Shown here: positions 25,589-33,438 of the stretch, piece by piece
Position numbering within the stretch: position 1 is the first letter of the stretch
Layout: each line of letters opens with the position of its first letter
DNA from: JBAZDV01 sp041669745
GTDB taxonomy: Archaea > Thermoplasmatota > Thermoplasmata > Methanomassiliicoccales > Methanomethylophilaceae
NCBI GenBank assembly: GCA_041669745.1
Contig: JBAYAO010000007.1
Location: forward strand, 1-33,438
DNA length: 33,438 nucleotides
Direction: 5' to 3'
Made by a program: the position numbers and the translations under genes
The notes under the pieces: generated by a model
The model's database searches: none
Told to the model about the DNA's origin: nothing
The model's input: the letters and a program-made list of their open reading frames with translations, nothing else

Positions 25589-26787
25589 ACGAAGTAAAGA
25601 AAGCACTGAAAAAGAAGGGTACGTACGGACCCGATATCGAGATTGACAGATACGAGGAGGGAACATACACCCCGGATCAGATCAGCGACCTCGATAGAAC
25701 CCCCGAAGATGTCAGGGACCGCTTTGCTAACGTAGGTATTATCGCATCAGAGAAGGACCGCTCCGGAACTATTATTTTCACCGACAACGGCATGAGTCAT
25801 TGTTCCAACAAAGCACAGGAAGGAGTGGAGATCCTCTCAACCAGGAAGGCCCTCAGCAAATATGATTGGCTAAAAGAATACAATTGGAAAGCGGTGGACC
25901 CTACCAAGGATAAATACACCGCAAAGAGCTACTTAGAGGATTCCGACGGGTATTTTGTATGGGTAAAGGCCGGATATCATATCAAAAATCCAGTGCAAAC
26001 GTGCATGCTCCTCAATAAGGATAAATCCGTCCAGAACCTTCACAACATCATCATCGTAGATGAGGGTGCATCGCTGGAGATAATCACCGGATGCACCACA
26101 AGCAGACACGCAGACGAATCCCTGCACGTCGGCGTATCTGAGATCTACGTTAAGGACAATGCTTCCCTCTCCTTCTCGATGATACACAACTGGGGAAAGG
26201 ATACTGCAGTACGCCCCAGAACAGTTGCCATACTGGGGAAGAACTCCAATTATGTGAACAACTACGTTCTGCTGAATCCTGTAGGGACCCTGCAGAGCTT
26301 CCCCATAACCTACCTCAACGGCGAAGGCGCTTCATGCAGATACAACACCATCTGCCTGGCACATAAAGGCTCCGATATAGATACCGGCGGATCTATCATA
26401 ATGAACGCACCGAACACGAATGCCGAGATAATGTCAAGGAGCATAACTCGTGGAGGAAGGATGGTCCTCAGAGGACGCCTGGTCGGCAATGCGACCGGCG
26501 TAAAAGCGCACCTGGAATGCAGAAGTATCGTACTCGAGAACGGCGGCGTAACCCTTGCAATCCCCGAATTGGAGACGAGCGTAGCAGATGTGGAGATGAC
26601 TCACGAAGCAGCGGTCGGAAAGATCGCCAGAGACCAGATAGAGTATCTCATGTCCAGAGGCATAACAGAGGATGATGCGGTCAGTATGATCGTCAGAGGA
26701 TTCCTGGTAGGCGGCATCAAGGGTCTTCCTGACAATCTCAGAAAAGAGATCGACGAAGCTGTCGAGAAGGCCAACTTCGGCAATTGA
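25567..26787 (+). CDS. sufB: Fe-S cluster scaffold SufB/SufD-type protein
   Basis: A 406-residue SufBD-core protein. The conserved C-terminal block has HLECRSIVL with the likely active cysteine, then MTHEAAVGKI and YLMSRGITEDDA, both classic for SufB/D. It is shorter than bacterial SufB but typical for archaeal stand-alone SufB. The ATG at 25567 lies within sufC. A GTG at 25585 overlapping the sufC stop is an alternative. With sufC it forms the cytoplasmic Fe-S assembly machine, needed by the ferredoxin-rich enzymes of a methanogen. Confidence 0.92.
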   Translation: MQTGRDVNEVKKALKKKGTYGPDIEIDRYEEGTYTPDQISDLDRTPEDVRDRFANVGIIASEKDRSGTIIFTDNGMSHCSNKAQEGVEILSTRKALSKYDWLKEYNWKAVDPTKDKYTAKSYLEDSDGYFVWVKAGYHIKNPVQTCMLLNKDKSVQNLHNIIIVDEGASLEIITGCTTSRHADESLHVGVSEIYVKDNASLSFSMIHNWGKDTAVRPRTVAILGKNSNYVNNYVLLNPVGTLQSFPITYLNGEGASCRYNTICLAHKGSDIDTGGSIIMNAPNTNAEIMSRSITRGGRMVLRGRLVGNATGVKAHLECRSIVLENGGVTLAIPELETSVADVEMTHEAAVGKIARDQIEYLMSRGITEDDAVSMIVRGFLVGGIKGLPDNLRKEIDEAVEKANFGN

Positions 26788-26824
26788 AATCCTTTGACAA
26801 AACAATTTTTCCTAAATTTTATCT

Positions 26825-27178
26825 ATGAGAAACAGATGGGCGGTCATGGGCAATATTCCCGGTGGGGGTCCGCATGTCTGCACCTGCGGGGTCTCCGTCT
26901 CAACGATCTCCGAGGACCCGATCCTCGACCTTCTGAATGTATTAGCGGACGAGGACACTCTGGCGATTGTCAGAGGTCTCATGGTCTCCGAGATCAGGTC
27001 GCCTTTTCCGAAGAATCTCTTCGGTTTGAGAGACGACAGATTGGCGGACTGCCTGAGATCACTTTCAAGATCCGGATTGGTGAACACGTACAGAGATGGA
27101 TCGACTCATGTGTATTCTCTGAACAAGAACGGATTCAAAGAGCTGGCAAGATTCTTTGACGGGGTATCGGAACTTTGA
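26825..27178 (+). CDS. Winged-helix transcriptional regulator with CxC motif
   Basis: A 117-residue protein. A helix-turn-helix of winged type is likely at about residues 32-110, where DPILDLLNVLADEDTLAIVRGL is followed by a recognition region and a wing (YRDGSTHVYSLN). The N-terminus carries C19-x-C21 with a nearby histidine (HVCTC), which could bind a metal or Fe-S cluster. A TATA-like stretch ends right before the first ATG, so the in-frame ATG at 26846 may be the true, leaderless start. It follows sufB by 37 bases. A SufR-like role in Fe-S control is plausible but inferred from position only. Confidence 0.65.
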   Translation: MRNRWAVMGNIPGGGPHVCTCGVSVSTISEDPILDLLNVLADEDTLAIVRGLMVSEIRSPFPKNLFGLRDDRLADCLRSLSRSGLVNTYRDGSTHVYSLNKNGFKELARFFDGVSEL

Positions 27179-27218
27179 TTACATAGCAGCTCATAACAAG
27201 TATCAGAGATAGAGTAAC

Positions 27219-27608
27219 ATGGCGACGATGTTGGCTTATGATGGGATGAAAAACACCGAAAAAGCCCTCGAATATGCTATAGAACATTCCAAGACATATA
27301 AGGACAAATTGTACATATTCTCTGTGATCTCGTCAAAGGATATGCTTGATAAAGAAAATGAAGTCCTGCATGTAAGAAAATATTTGGAAGACGCAAAAAG
27401 TAAAGCGATTGCAAAAGGTGCTAATGCTGAGATACTTCTGGAATCTGGTACACCTGCAAAAGGGATCCTTGCAGCCGCGGACAGATTCGATATAAAAACG
27501 ATTGTTGTGGGTCGTTCTGACAAAACGGCTTTCGACCGTGCCGTCCTTGGCAGCGTCTCCGAATACGTCGTTCGCAATGCAAAATGTACTGTGATCGTGG
27601 TTCAATGA
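27219..27608 (+). CDS. Universal stress protein (UspA family)
   Basis: A 129-residue single-domain Usp. The beta strand MATMLAYDG opens it, VVGRSDKTAFDRAVLGSVSEYV forms the nucleotide-loop region, and KCTVIVV closes it. The second glycine of the ATP-binding G-x2-G-x9-G pattern is replaced by aspartate, so ATP binding is uncertain. Its stop overlaps the convergent HyfI-like gene by seven bases. Confidence 0.85.
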   Translation: MATMLAYDGMKNTEKALEYAIEHSKTYKDKLYIFSVISSKDMLDKENEVLHVRKYLEDAKSKAIAKGANAEILLESGTPAKGILAAADRFDIKTIVVGRSDKTAFDRAVLGSVSEYVVRNAKCTVIVVQ

Positions 27609-28348
27609 ATAAACCCAAAGGCCTTCAGTACTGACACTATTATTCTCTCTGGCGATGGAGGACACCCTGGAATGAATATGTCCACTGGGAATGTATCTTC
27701 AATCCCATTTCCCATCACATCTCCTCCTGCGAACAATCCACCTGATATCGCACAGGCACCGCAGGCGATAACCAGCTTATCATCTGGAACCGCATCGTAT
27801 ACCTTTTTTGCAGCGGCAGACATATTCCTTGTCATTGGACCTGTGACAAGAATTACATCAGCATGTCTCGGCGATGAAACTATCCTAAGACCGAAACGTT
27901 CCAGGTCATAGTATTTGTTCGAAGTACAGTTGATCTCCGATTCACACGCATTACACGATCCTGTGTCCAATTCCCTTATGAAAACGGATTTTCCAATCCG
28001 CTTCGTCTTATCTTTAGAAAGTTCCGTTTCACATTTTTTAATATCTTCCGAAGAAGATATCACAAGGTCTTTTCTGTTCAACGCATAGTGTGGCGCCGGA
28101 ACTGGAAAGATATGGTCGCACGAGTCCATACAGTCGTAACAAAGGATACATTTTCCAAGATCTATTGACCATCCGTCTTTTATGAAGAGTGCCCCTGAGG
28201 CGCAATTTCTTACGCATTTGCCACATCTGTCACATTTCTCATCCACCATGGGCATCTCTATTATTGCATCTATCATCTCTATAAGCGGTTCACACGGTTT
28301 TGCATCAGATACGAGATTTCTTACGCTTTTTTTATACACCTGTATCAC
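27602..28348 (-). CDS. Hyf/Hyc-like small subunit fused to a 2x[4Fe-4S] ferredoxin domain
   Basis: A 248-residue protein. Residues about 35-80 hold two [4Fe-4S] motifs (C39, C42, C45, C49; C67, C70, C73, C77). From about 120 on comes a NuoB/HycG-type domain with C132, C135, C199 and C229 (CNAC, CGAC, PGCPP), the N2-type cluster. In Hyf/Hyc systems these are separate HyfH and HyfI proteins. It would carry electrons from a donor such as ferredoxin to the large subunit. The start is uncertain: GTG at 28348 follows the upstream TAG directly, and GTG at 28339 has GGTGAT before it. The upstream large-subunit gene is in the same frame. Confidence 0.85.
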   Translation of the reverse strand: MIQVYKKSVRNLVSDAKPCEPLIEMIDAIIEMPMVDEKCDRCGKCVRNCASGALFIKDGWSIDLGKCILCYDCMDSCDHIFPVPAPHYALNRKDLVISSSEDIKKCETELSKDKTKRIGKSVFIRELDTGSCNACESEINCTSNKYYDLERFGLRIVSSPRHADVILVTGPMTRNMSAAAKKVYDAVPDDKLVIACGACAISGGLFAGGDVMGNGIEDTFPVDIFIPGCPPSPERIIVSVLKAFGFIH

Positions 28349-29803
28349 CTATAGGTCGTTGCCGCTATACGACAGATTGAAACTCTTGTTTATGAGGGGA
28401 AAATCAGGAACTATGTTCCCGGGCAATGCAAGTTCCAGTGCATTCCAATTTATGAATGAGGGATCTCTTATCTTGTGTCTCCAAACCTTTCCATTTACAA
28501 CGTGTAGGGCATGCATGAGTTCGCCCCTTGGTGCCTCTACAAGACCGAATGAGAACCCTTCCCTCAACGATACCTTCTCAAAGAGAGGCCCATCCTCCAT
28601 ATGGTTCAGACATTGGTTTATCATGCTTGCAGATTCTGTGATCTCACCTGCTTTGACCTTCAATCTCGAAAGAACGTCACATTTGTCTGATGACACCACT
28701 TTCATTCCCAGTGTATTATACGCATCGTAAGGACGATCTTTTCTTACATCCGAAACAACACCACTGGCTCTTGCCACTGGACCCACTGCTCTTACGGCCA
28801 TGGCATCTTCATGGGTCAATATTCCGGTTGTCTCGACACGGTCCGTGAATGTTGTCGATGAGCTCATCATCTCCATCAATTCCTCAAGGTCAAAACGCAT
28901 CTTCATTATCCTTTTGTCAATCGCCTCGATATCGTCATCGGAAATATCCTTACGGACGCCACCCGGGATGATCGTTCCCATCAAATATCTGTGTCCTCCG
29001 ATTTCCTCATTGAGTCTTAGAACCTTTTCGCGAATACCCGCACCCAATGCTGACGGGACTACAAATGCCGTATCCTGTGCAATACCGCTGATGTCGTTAA
29101 GATGACAGTGAACCCTTTCCAACTCCGCAAAAATGACCCTCATCAATTTTGCACGATATGGTACCTCCCTTTCCCCTTCTACGGCATGCGCATATGCCAA
29201 AGAATTTGCAACGGCAGTATCCCCTGATATTCTTTCTATGATCCTTGTGTTATCCTTATCCGCAGATGTTTCGAGCAATCTTTCTATCCCCCGATGTGTA
29301 AAACCAAGATGAGCCTTCACCTTCAGCATCGGTTCCCCCGCAACTGAAAATCTGAAATGCCCCGGCTCGATCACGCCCGCATGCACAGGACCCACTGGGA
29401 TTTCAAAGACACCTTCTCCCTGGATCCCATTACCTAACATCGGAACGGATATCCTGTCTCTGGGTAGTTCCGCTTTCTGAAGAGGGTACGCGTCCTTGTA
29501 TCTCCACATTATCCTTTGCGGTCCGAATACCGGAAGTCCGATCGATGTTATACCGTTCATCTCGCTTATCTCGCGTTCATAAAAACGAAGTTCGGGTATC
29601 GATATAGCCAAGGACGGATATGAACGACCGTCGATATCGGATGACAATCTTACAATATCTTCGCCCTTGCGCATTATCACCTGCAAGGAACGTGGAACTT
29701 CTCCAGGCTCGATTGCATACATGCATATAACGCCAAATCCGTCTTCGATATATCGCACGACGGCATCTCGCAAGTTGCATATTTCAATATCAGCACACAT
29801 CAT
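28349..29803 (-). CDS. Hyf/Hyc-like large subunit lacking all NiFe-site cysteines
   Basis: A 484-residue protein with an N-terminal NuoC-like part (about 1-110) and a NuoD/HycE-like part (about 130-484). The FTHRGIERL and IERISGDTAVAN blocks align with the hydrogenase ...RGIE... and ERICGxC stretches. At the CxxC position it has S193 and T196. At the C-terminus the DPCxxC motif is replaced by NLSYSG. Thus it cannot bind a normal NiFe centre and resembles the energy-converting hydrogenase-related (Ehr) group. It ends in TAG (28349-28351), immediately before and in frame with the small subunit. Confidence 0.88.
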   Translation of the reverse strand: MMCADIEICNLRDAVVRYIEDGFGVICMYAIEPGEVPRSLQVIMRKGEDIVRLSSDIDGRSYPSLAISIPELRFYEREISEMNGITSIGLPVFGPQRIMWRYKDAYPLQKAELPRDRISVPMLGNGIQGEGVFEIPVGPVHAGVIEPGHFRFSVAGEPMLKVKAHLGFTHRGIERLLETSADKDNTRIIERISGDTAVANSLAYAHAVEGEREVPYRAKLMRVIFAELERVHCHLNDISGIAQDTAFVVPSALGAGIREKVLRLNEEIGGHRYLMGTIIPGGVRKDISDDDIEAIDKRIMKMRFDLEELMEMMSSSTTFTDRVETTGILTHEDAMAVRAVGPVARASGVVSDVRKDRPYDAYNTLGMKVVSSDKCDVLSRLKVKAGEITESASMINQCLNHMEDGPLFEKVSLREGFSFGLVEAPRGELMHALHVVNGKVWRHKIRDPSFINWNALELALPGNIVPDFPLINKSFNLSYSGNDL

Positions 29804-31269
29804 AGTGCCCCTCCGAACACTTTTTCCACTATTGTTTCGAAGCAGTCATAGACTTGATCTGGCATGAACAGTCCAAAAAACAATGTTGTACAGAACAATA
29901 TCGTCAGGGGTACTGCACGGACAATCGATTTGTATTCGTGAACTTCCTTCTCGGTAGAACCGCCGAGCATTGGAAATATGTGCATTGTGAACCCTGCGAA
30001 TATAATCAATATCAATGCAAGCATGAGCACCGCCATCCACCAATAACCTGCATCGATTATCGACGATATGGTCAGATATTCTCCGACGAATATCGCGAAC
30101 GGCGGCGCACCGACTATAGCCAGTGTTCCAGCTATAAGCATGAATCCGGTATAGGGCATATTTTCTTTCAGTCCTCGGATCGATTCCATGTCGCGCGTTC
30201 CATATCCCTGTATAACATTTCCCGCAGTGAAGAACATGATAGGCTTTGTCATAGAATGGGCCATCATATGGAACAATGCTGCAAATATCGCAAACGGAGT
30301 TCCGATACCAAAACCGATGGCGATTATCCCCATATGCTCTATACTCGAATATGCCAGCATACGTTTTATGTCCTTCGATAACAATATAAATGAAGCTGCG
30401 ACCACCAAGGAAACAAAGCCGAATAATAGCAATAGCACTCTCGAGAACCCCGGGATCGTTATCTCAGATATCAGATAGAACCTGAGAATACTGTAAAATG
30501 CACAATTGAGCAGGACTGCTGATAAAAGTGCACTAACCGGTGTGGGTGCTTGACTGTGTGCATCCGGCAACCAGGTGTGCATTGGTGCAAAACCCACCTT
30601 GGTACCGAACCCTACTATTATCAGAACCATTGCGGCCCTCATCAATGTAGGGTCGAGTTGAGAGGCCGCTGCAAACAGGACCGACCAATCCAAAGCTGAG
30701 GATGTCTCCGTGATCACGCCTATTGATGATGCGTATACCAGAGATATTCCAACAAGAGCCAGTGTTATACCTACTGAACATATTATAAGATATTTCCACG
30801 CTGCTTCTGTCGAATGCTCGTTATTATAAAATCCCACAAGGAAAGCGGATACCAATGTCGTTCCCTCGATGATTATCCAAAGTAGCCCCATGGAGTTCAC
30901 AACACAGGCGGATAACATCACGGCAATGAAGAGATTCAACAGAAAATAGTAGTAATGTTCATATTTTGCAGTAAGTGATCCTTCTCTCCTCTCGACATCC
31001 AGATATCCTTTTGAGTACATCGAGACCATCAAGGCAATGAAAGAGATTATCAACAGGAACAACGCGGAAAGACTGTCGACATACCACAGGCTGTAGTCAT
31101 ATACCCTCCCGTCCAGGAATGTTGGCATGCAAATCATTGCGGAAACAATCAATCCCAAACAAGAACCGATTACGGAGATGTAAGCAACTATGTTCCTCTT
31201 TGAATGGAAAAGTGATAACAATGCTGTAGCCGCAGGCACCAATAACATCAGTTCAATAGCGAACATCAT
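29800..31269 (-). CDS. Hyf/Hyc-like proton-pump membrane subunit (HyfF/NuoM-N type)
   Basis: A 489-residue antiporter-like protein with about 13-14 membrane segments. The conserved block VGFGTKVGFAPMHTWLPDAH and the following APTPVSALL carry the lysine and histidine region of complex I antiporter-like subunits. A glutamate lies in the IIIEGTTLVSAFLVG segment, the usual TM5 position. It would couple electron transfer to ion movement across the membrane. It overlaps both neighbours by four bases (ATGA), so translation is coupled. Confidence 0.88.
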   Translation of the reverse strand: MMFAIELMLLVPAATALLSLFHSKRNIVAYISVIGSCLGLIVSAMICMPTFLDGRVYDYSLWYVDSLSALFLLIISFIALMVSMYSKGYLDVERREGSLTAKYEHYYYFLLNLFIAVMLSACVVNSMGLLWIIIEGTTLVSAFLVGFYNNEHSTEAAWKYLIICSVGITLALVGISLVYASSIGVITETSSALDWSVLFAAASQLDPTLMRAAMVLIIVGFGTKVGFAPMHTWLPDAHSQAPTPVSALLSAVLLNCAFYSILRFYLISEITIPGFSRVLLLLFGFVSLVVAASFILLSKDIKRMLAYSSIEHMGIIAIGFGIGTPFAIFAALFHMMAHSMTKPIMFFTAGNVIQGYGTRDMESIRGLKENMPYTGFMLIAGTLAIVGAPPFAIFVGEYLTISSIIDAGYWWMAVLMLALILIIFAGFTMHIFPMLGGSTEKEVHEYKSIVRAVPLTILFCTTLFFGLFMPDQVYDCFETIVEKVFGGAL

Positions 31270-31925
31270 TCCTTCAATCTCCTTAGAAAAATCGTATCCA
31301 CCGAATCAAAGGTACGGTTTATTCTGTACGCAAATAACCCTGTCACCACCACTGCGATGAGTACGTCAAAGAACACACCGAGCTCAACTATCAGTGGCAT
31401 ACCGTATGAGATAGTCATGGCCCCGAGGAAAAGACCGTTCTCCATGAGTAGAAGTCCCACCGTTTCGGTCATTGCCTTTGTTCTCGTGACCATCATCAAC
31501 ATTCCTATCAGTATGATGGACAGAGATAATGCCAAACAATTACTCCCTATGGTCACCAATGAACCGATCATAGGCTCTACCACCACGTATGCTATGAGGA
31601 TCATTACCGCGGACAGGAGCAGAGAACCCGGTATCCCTATCAGCGGCTCGATCTCGTTCTCCATGTTTATCTTTTCCATTGTATAATCCAGGAACTTCGG
31701 TATGACAATGACCTTTAGTATCAGTGTGAGGACGCAGATTATGTAGATGTGCGAATTGCCACTGTAAGTAGCCACAACAAACGCCAAAGCGGATAGCATC
31801 AGGGAATGCAGGGCGAAGATACGGATCAGTTGGAACATACGTGAACTTGCCATTGCGAACATCGAAAGCAACAGCATCGCAACGGCAAAGATGTCAATCA
31901 GATTCTCATAAATTATAATGTCCAT
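31266..31925 (-). CDS. Hyf-like membrane subunit HyfE
   Basis: A 219-residue membrane protein with about six to seven segments. The C-terminal half has a NuoK-like ETVGLLLMENGLFLGAM stretch with a membrane glutamate, the mark of HyfE. It sits in the expected place between the HyfC and HyfF homologues and overlaps the latter by four bases. GAGGCGAAG upstream is the likely ribosome-binding sequence. Confidence 0.82.
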   Translation of the reverse strand: MDIIIYENLIDIFAVAMLLLSMFAMASSRMFQLIRIFALHSLMLSALAFVVATYSGNSHIYIICVLTLILKVIVIPKFLDYTMEKINMENEIEPLIGIPGSLLLSAVMILIAYVVVEPMIGSLVTIGSNCLALSLSIILIGMLMMVTRTKAMTETVGLLLMENGLFLGAMTISYGMPLIVELGVFFDVLIAVVVTGLFAYRINRTFDSVDTIFLRRLKE

Positions 31926-31934
31926 ATCTTCGCC

Positions 31935-32879
31935 TCAGAGTGTGTACAACGACACCATCGCCAATAACGACAATACGAATGATGCTGTAAGCAGGTTCGG
32001 TGTTTTGAATAATCTTGACTTTGTTAACGAACTCTCCAACAATGCTATGAGAAAAGCGATTGTGACCATCTTCGCCATGACAGCTATTGTGCCTGTAATG
32101 ATACTCGACGGCGCCGTTGTAGTCGCTATTCCCCAGGGGAAGAACAATGAACAAAGCATCGCCATGAATATCGTCAGCCTCATCTCGGCCGACAATTCCA
32201 TCATCCCGAGGTCCTTCCCGGAATATTCGATGAGCATCGCCTCGTGCACCATCGTCAATTCCAGATGTGTCGAGGGATTGTCAAACGGGATCCTCGCGTT
32301 CTCTGCGAGCATTGTGATTATAAAGGACGATGCCGCCAATATCAATGCTGGACAGAATGCTGTAAATCCCATATTGCATAACATCACCGGGATGTTGCTT
32401 ATATCGGTCCCCCCGCCGCTTAATACGGCGATGGCCATTATAGACAACAACAATGCTGGCTCTATTAAGACCGACATCATCATCTCCCTGCTGCTGCCCA
32501 TACCACCAAAACAGGAACCGCCCTCAAGTCCACCGAGGACCATGGCGAATCTGTACAGTGTGAACAGATAGACCAGTGCTATCAGATCACCGTATGGCGC
32601 AATGATTCCGGTGAATATGAACGGTATCATCAACGCGATCAATACCATCGAGGACAAACAGACATACGGTATTAGACGGAACATCCATGATGTACTCTCT
32701 GATACCACAGAGTCCTTACGGAACAGCTTCAGTAGATCCCTGTAGGGCTGAATGATGCTTGAACCGATACGATGCTGCATCATTGCCTTGAATTTTCTGA
32801 TCAACCCTGTTATCAGAGGGGATATCGCTATCAGGACGACCGCCTGAATGAAAGAGATGACCGTTGCATCGGTCAACAT
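31935..32879 (-). CDS. Hyf-like membrane subunit HyfC (NuoH type)
   Basis: A 314-residue protein with about eight membrane segments. The NuoH/HycD blocks MMQHRIGSSIIQPYRDLLKLF and ENARIPFDNPSTHLELTMVHEAM are intact, the latter with the acidic residues that link the hydrophilic and membrane arms. It anchors the large and small subunits to the pump modules. It overlaps the upstream HyfB-like gene by seven bases and is followed by HyfE after nine. Confidence 0.9.
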   Translation of the reverse strand: MLTDATVISFIQAVVLIAISPLITGLIRKFKAMMQHRIGSSIIQPYRDLLKLFRKDSVVSESTSWMFRLIPYVCLSSMVLIALMIPFIFTGIIAPYGDLIALVYLFTLYRFAMVLGGLEGGSCFGGMGSSREMMMSVLIEPALLLSIMAIAVLSGGGTDISNIPVMLCNMGFTAFCPALILAASSFIITMLAENARIPFDNPSTHLELTMVHEAMLIEYSGKDLGMMELSAEMRLTIFMAMLCSLFFPWGIATTTAPSSIITGTIAVMAKMVTIAFLIALLESSLTKSRLFKTPNLLTASFVLSLLAMVSLYTL

Positions 32880-33438
32880 ATCAATCTGACCCCCAATAAA
32901 ATCGTCAGAAGTGTGAACAATATATAACCTATATACGACTGGATGTTCCCAGTCTGCATCTTTCCGATCTTTTCGGCCATCCCGTACACTAACCTTCCCA
33001 ACGGTCGGAAGAAATATTCCGTGAACGGTTCTGCGAACCTCACCTTGTAACTGCCCTCTTCTTCATTGTCATTAGCATATGCTATTTTATCCCCGTAGAA
33101 TGGATGAAATACATGTACCAGTGGTTGTGTAAAACCGCTTGAAGAGTATTGCATCTGTTTCTCGAGCTCGATACCGCAGTCCCATGTCGTGGATGACTTC
33201 ATCTTTTTCTTGGATATGCGACTGAATAACAACAACAAAAGTGCTATGACCAGGAGTATGGCGGACAGTATGGGAGGATTTAATGAGCCGGACAGCGCAT
33301 TTGCCGAAGGATTGTAAGCCGTTCCAAATAGCCTACATACCGATTCTGTAATCTCGTTGACCAGCGGTACGGCAAAAACTCCCAAAACTATGCAGAGAGA
33401 CGCCAATACCACAAGAGGGAAAATCATCGTTCTGTACA
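32873..33438 (-). CDS. Hyf-like membrane subunit HyfB (NuoL-M type), C-terminal fragment
   Basis: Reading leftward from the window edge, the open frame runs in without a start (codons before the ATG at 33427 stay open), so this is the C-terminal part of a larger gene. It shows three hydrophobic segments, a DCGIELEKQMQYSSSGFTQPL stretch and an EPFTEYFFRPL stretch, typical of the C-terminus of HyfB/HycC. At least 188 codons are seen. The rest of the operon, including any HyfA homologue, lies beyond the window. Confidence 0.8.
   Translation of the reverse strand, partial: YRTMIFPLVVLASLCIVLGVFAVPLVNEITESVCRLFGTAYNPSANALSGSLNPPILSAILLVIALLLLLFSRISKKKMKSSTTWDCGIELEKQMQYSSSGFTQPLVHVFHPFYGDKIAYANDNEEEGSYKVRFAEPFTEYFFRPLGRLVYGMAEKIGKMQTGNIQSYIGYILFTLLTILLGVRLIC

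Noticed and set aside
26794..27159. Alternative frame over the winged-helix regulator
   Set aside because: It lacks domain features, whereas the 26825 frame has a helix-turn-helix and wing.

Overview
The window looks like chromosome from a methylotrophic methanogenic archaeon, most likely Thermoplasmata/Methanomassiliicoccales. I infer this from family content and did not confirm it by any search. The archaeal markers are RtcB, an MCT-1/Tma20-type PUA protein, archaeal-type SepF, a two-gene SUF (SufC-SufB), an AbrB-PhoU regulator, TATA-type promoters and several apparently leaderless starts. The methanogen markers are a RamA-like corrinoid activase (cut by the left edge), a zinc methylcobamide:CoM methyltransferase with an HxC...C motif, and a methylamine-type corrinoid protein. 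No rRNA, CRISPR array or complete mobile element was seen. No gene-free gap exceeds about 215 bases.

Layout, left to right. (1) 1-4405, minus strand: a methyl-transfer island holding the corrinoid protein, a hydantoinase/oxoprolinase-like protein with an odd transposase-like N-terminus, the CoM methyltransferase, and the start of a RamA-like gene. No substrate-specific (B-type) methyltransferase lies in the visible part. (2) 4556-7512: a metallophosphoesterase divergent from an RNase H-fold nuclease and a DHH/RecJ-like nuclease. (3) 7505-8416: argF. (4) 8568-10144: tRNA-His(GTG) followed closely by rtcB. (5) 10088-12303, minus: PUA protein, SepF and HD phosphohydrolase as one tight operon. 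(6) 12405-14608: three unrecognised proteins, two of them membrane-associated. (7) 14824-18698: AMP-forming acetyl-CoA synthetase facing an acetyl-CoA hydrolase/CoA-transferase fused to a GNAT acetyltransferase. (8) 18733-20369, minus: an Isf-type iron-sulfur flavoprotein and an AbrB-PhoU regulator. (9) 20505-24740: a phosphate uptake operon pstS, fused pstC-pstA, pstB, phoU. Nested palindromes lie between it and the divergent AbrB-PhoU gene. (10) 24845-27178: sufC, sufB and a winged-helix regulator, with a perfect inverted repeat upstream. (11) 27219-27608: a universal stress protein. (12) 27602-33438, minus: a membrane complex resembling hydrogenase-4/formate hydrogenlyase (HyfB, C, E, F, G, I types). 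Its large subunit has lost all four nickel-iron cysteines.

The most interesting items are the Hyf-like complex without a NiFe site, and the single in-frame TAG separating its large and small subunits. In a pyrrolysine-using archaeon that codon could be read through. The methyl-transfer island with a hydantoinase-like ASKHA protein where a B-type methyltransferase might be expected comes next, followed by the palindrome-rich control region between the AbrB-PhoU regulator and pst. Most genes end in TGA or TAA; three end in TAG.
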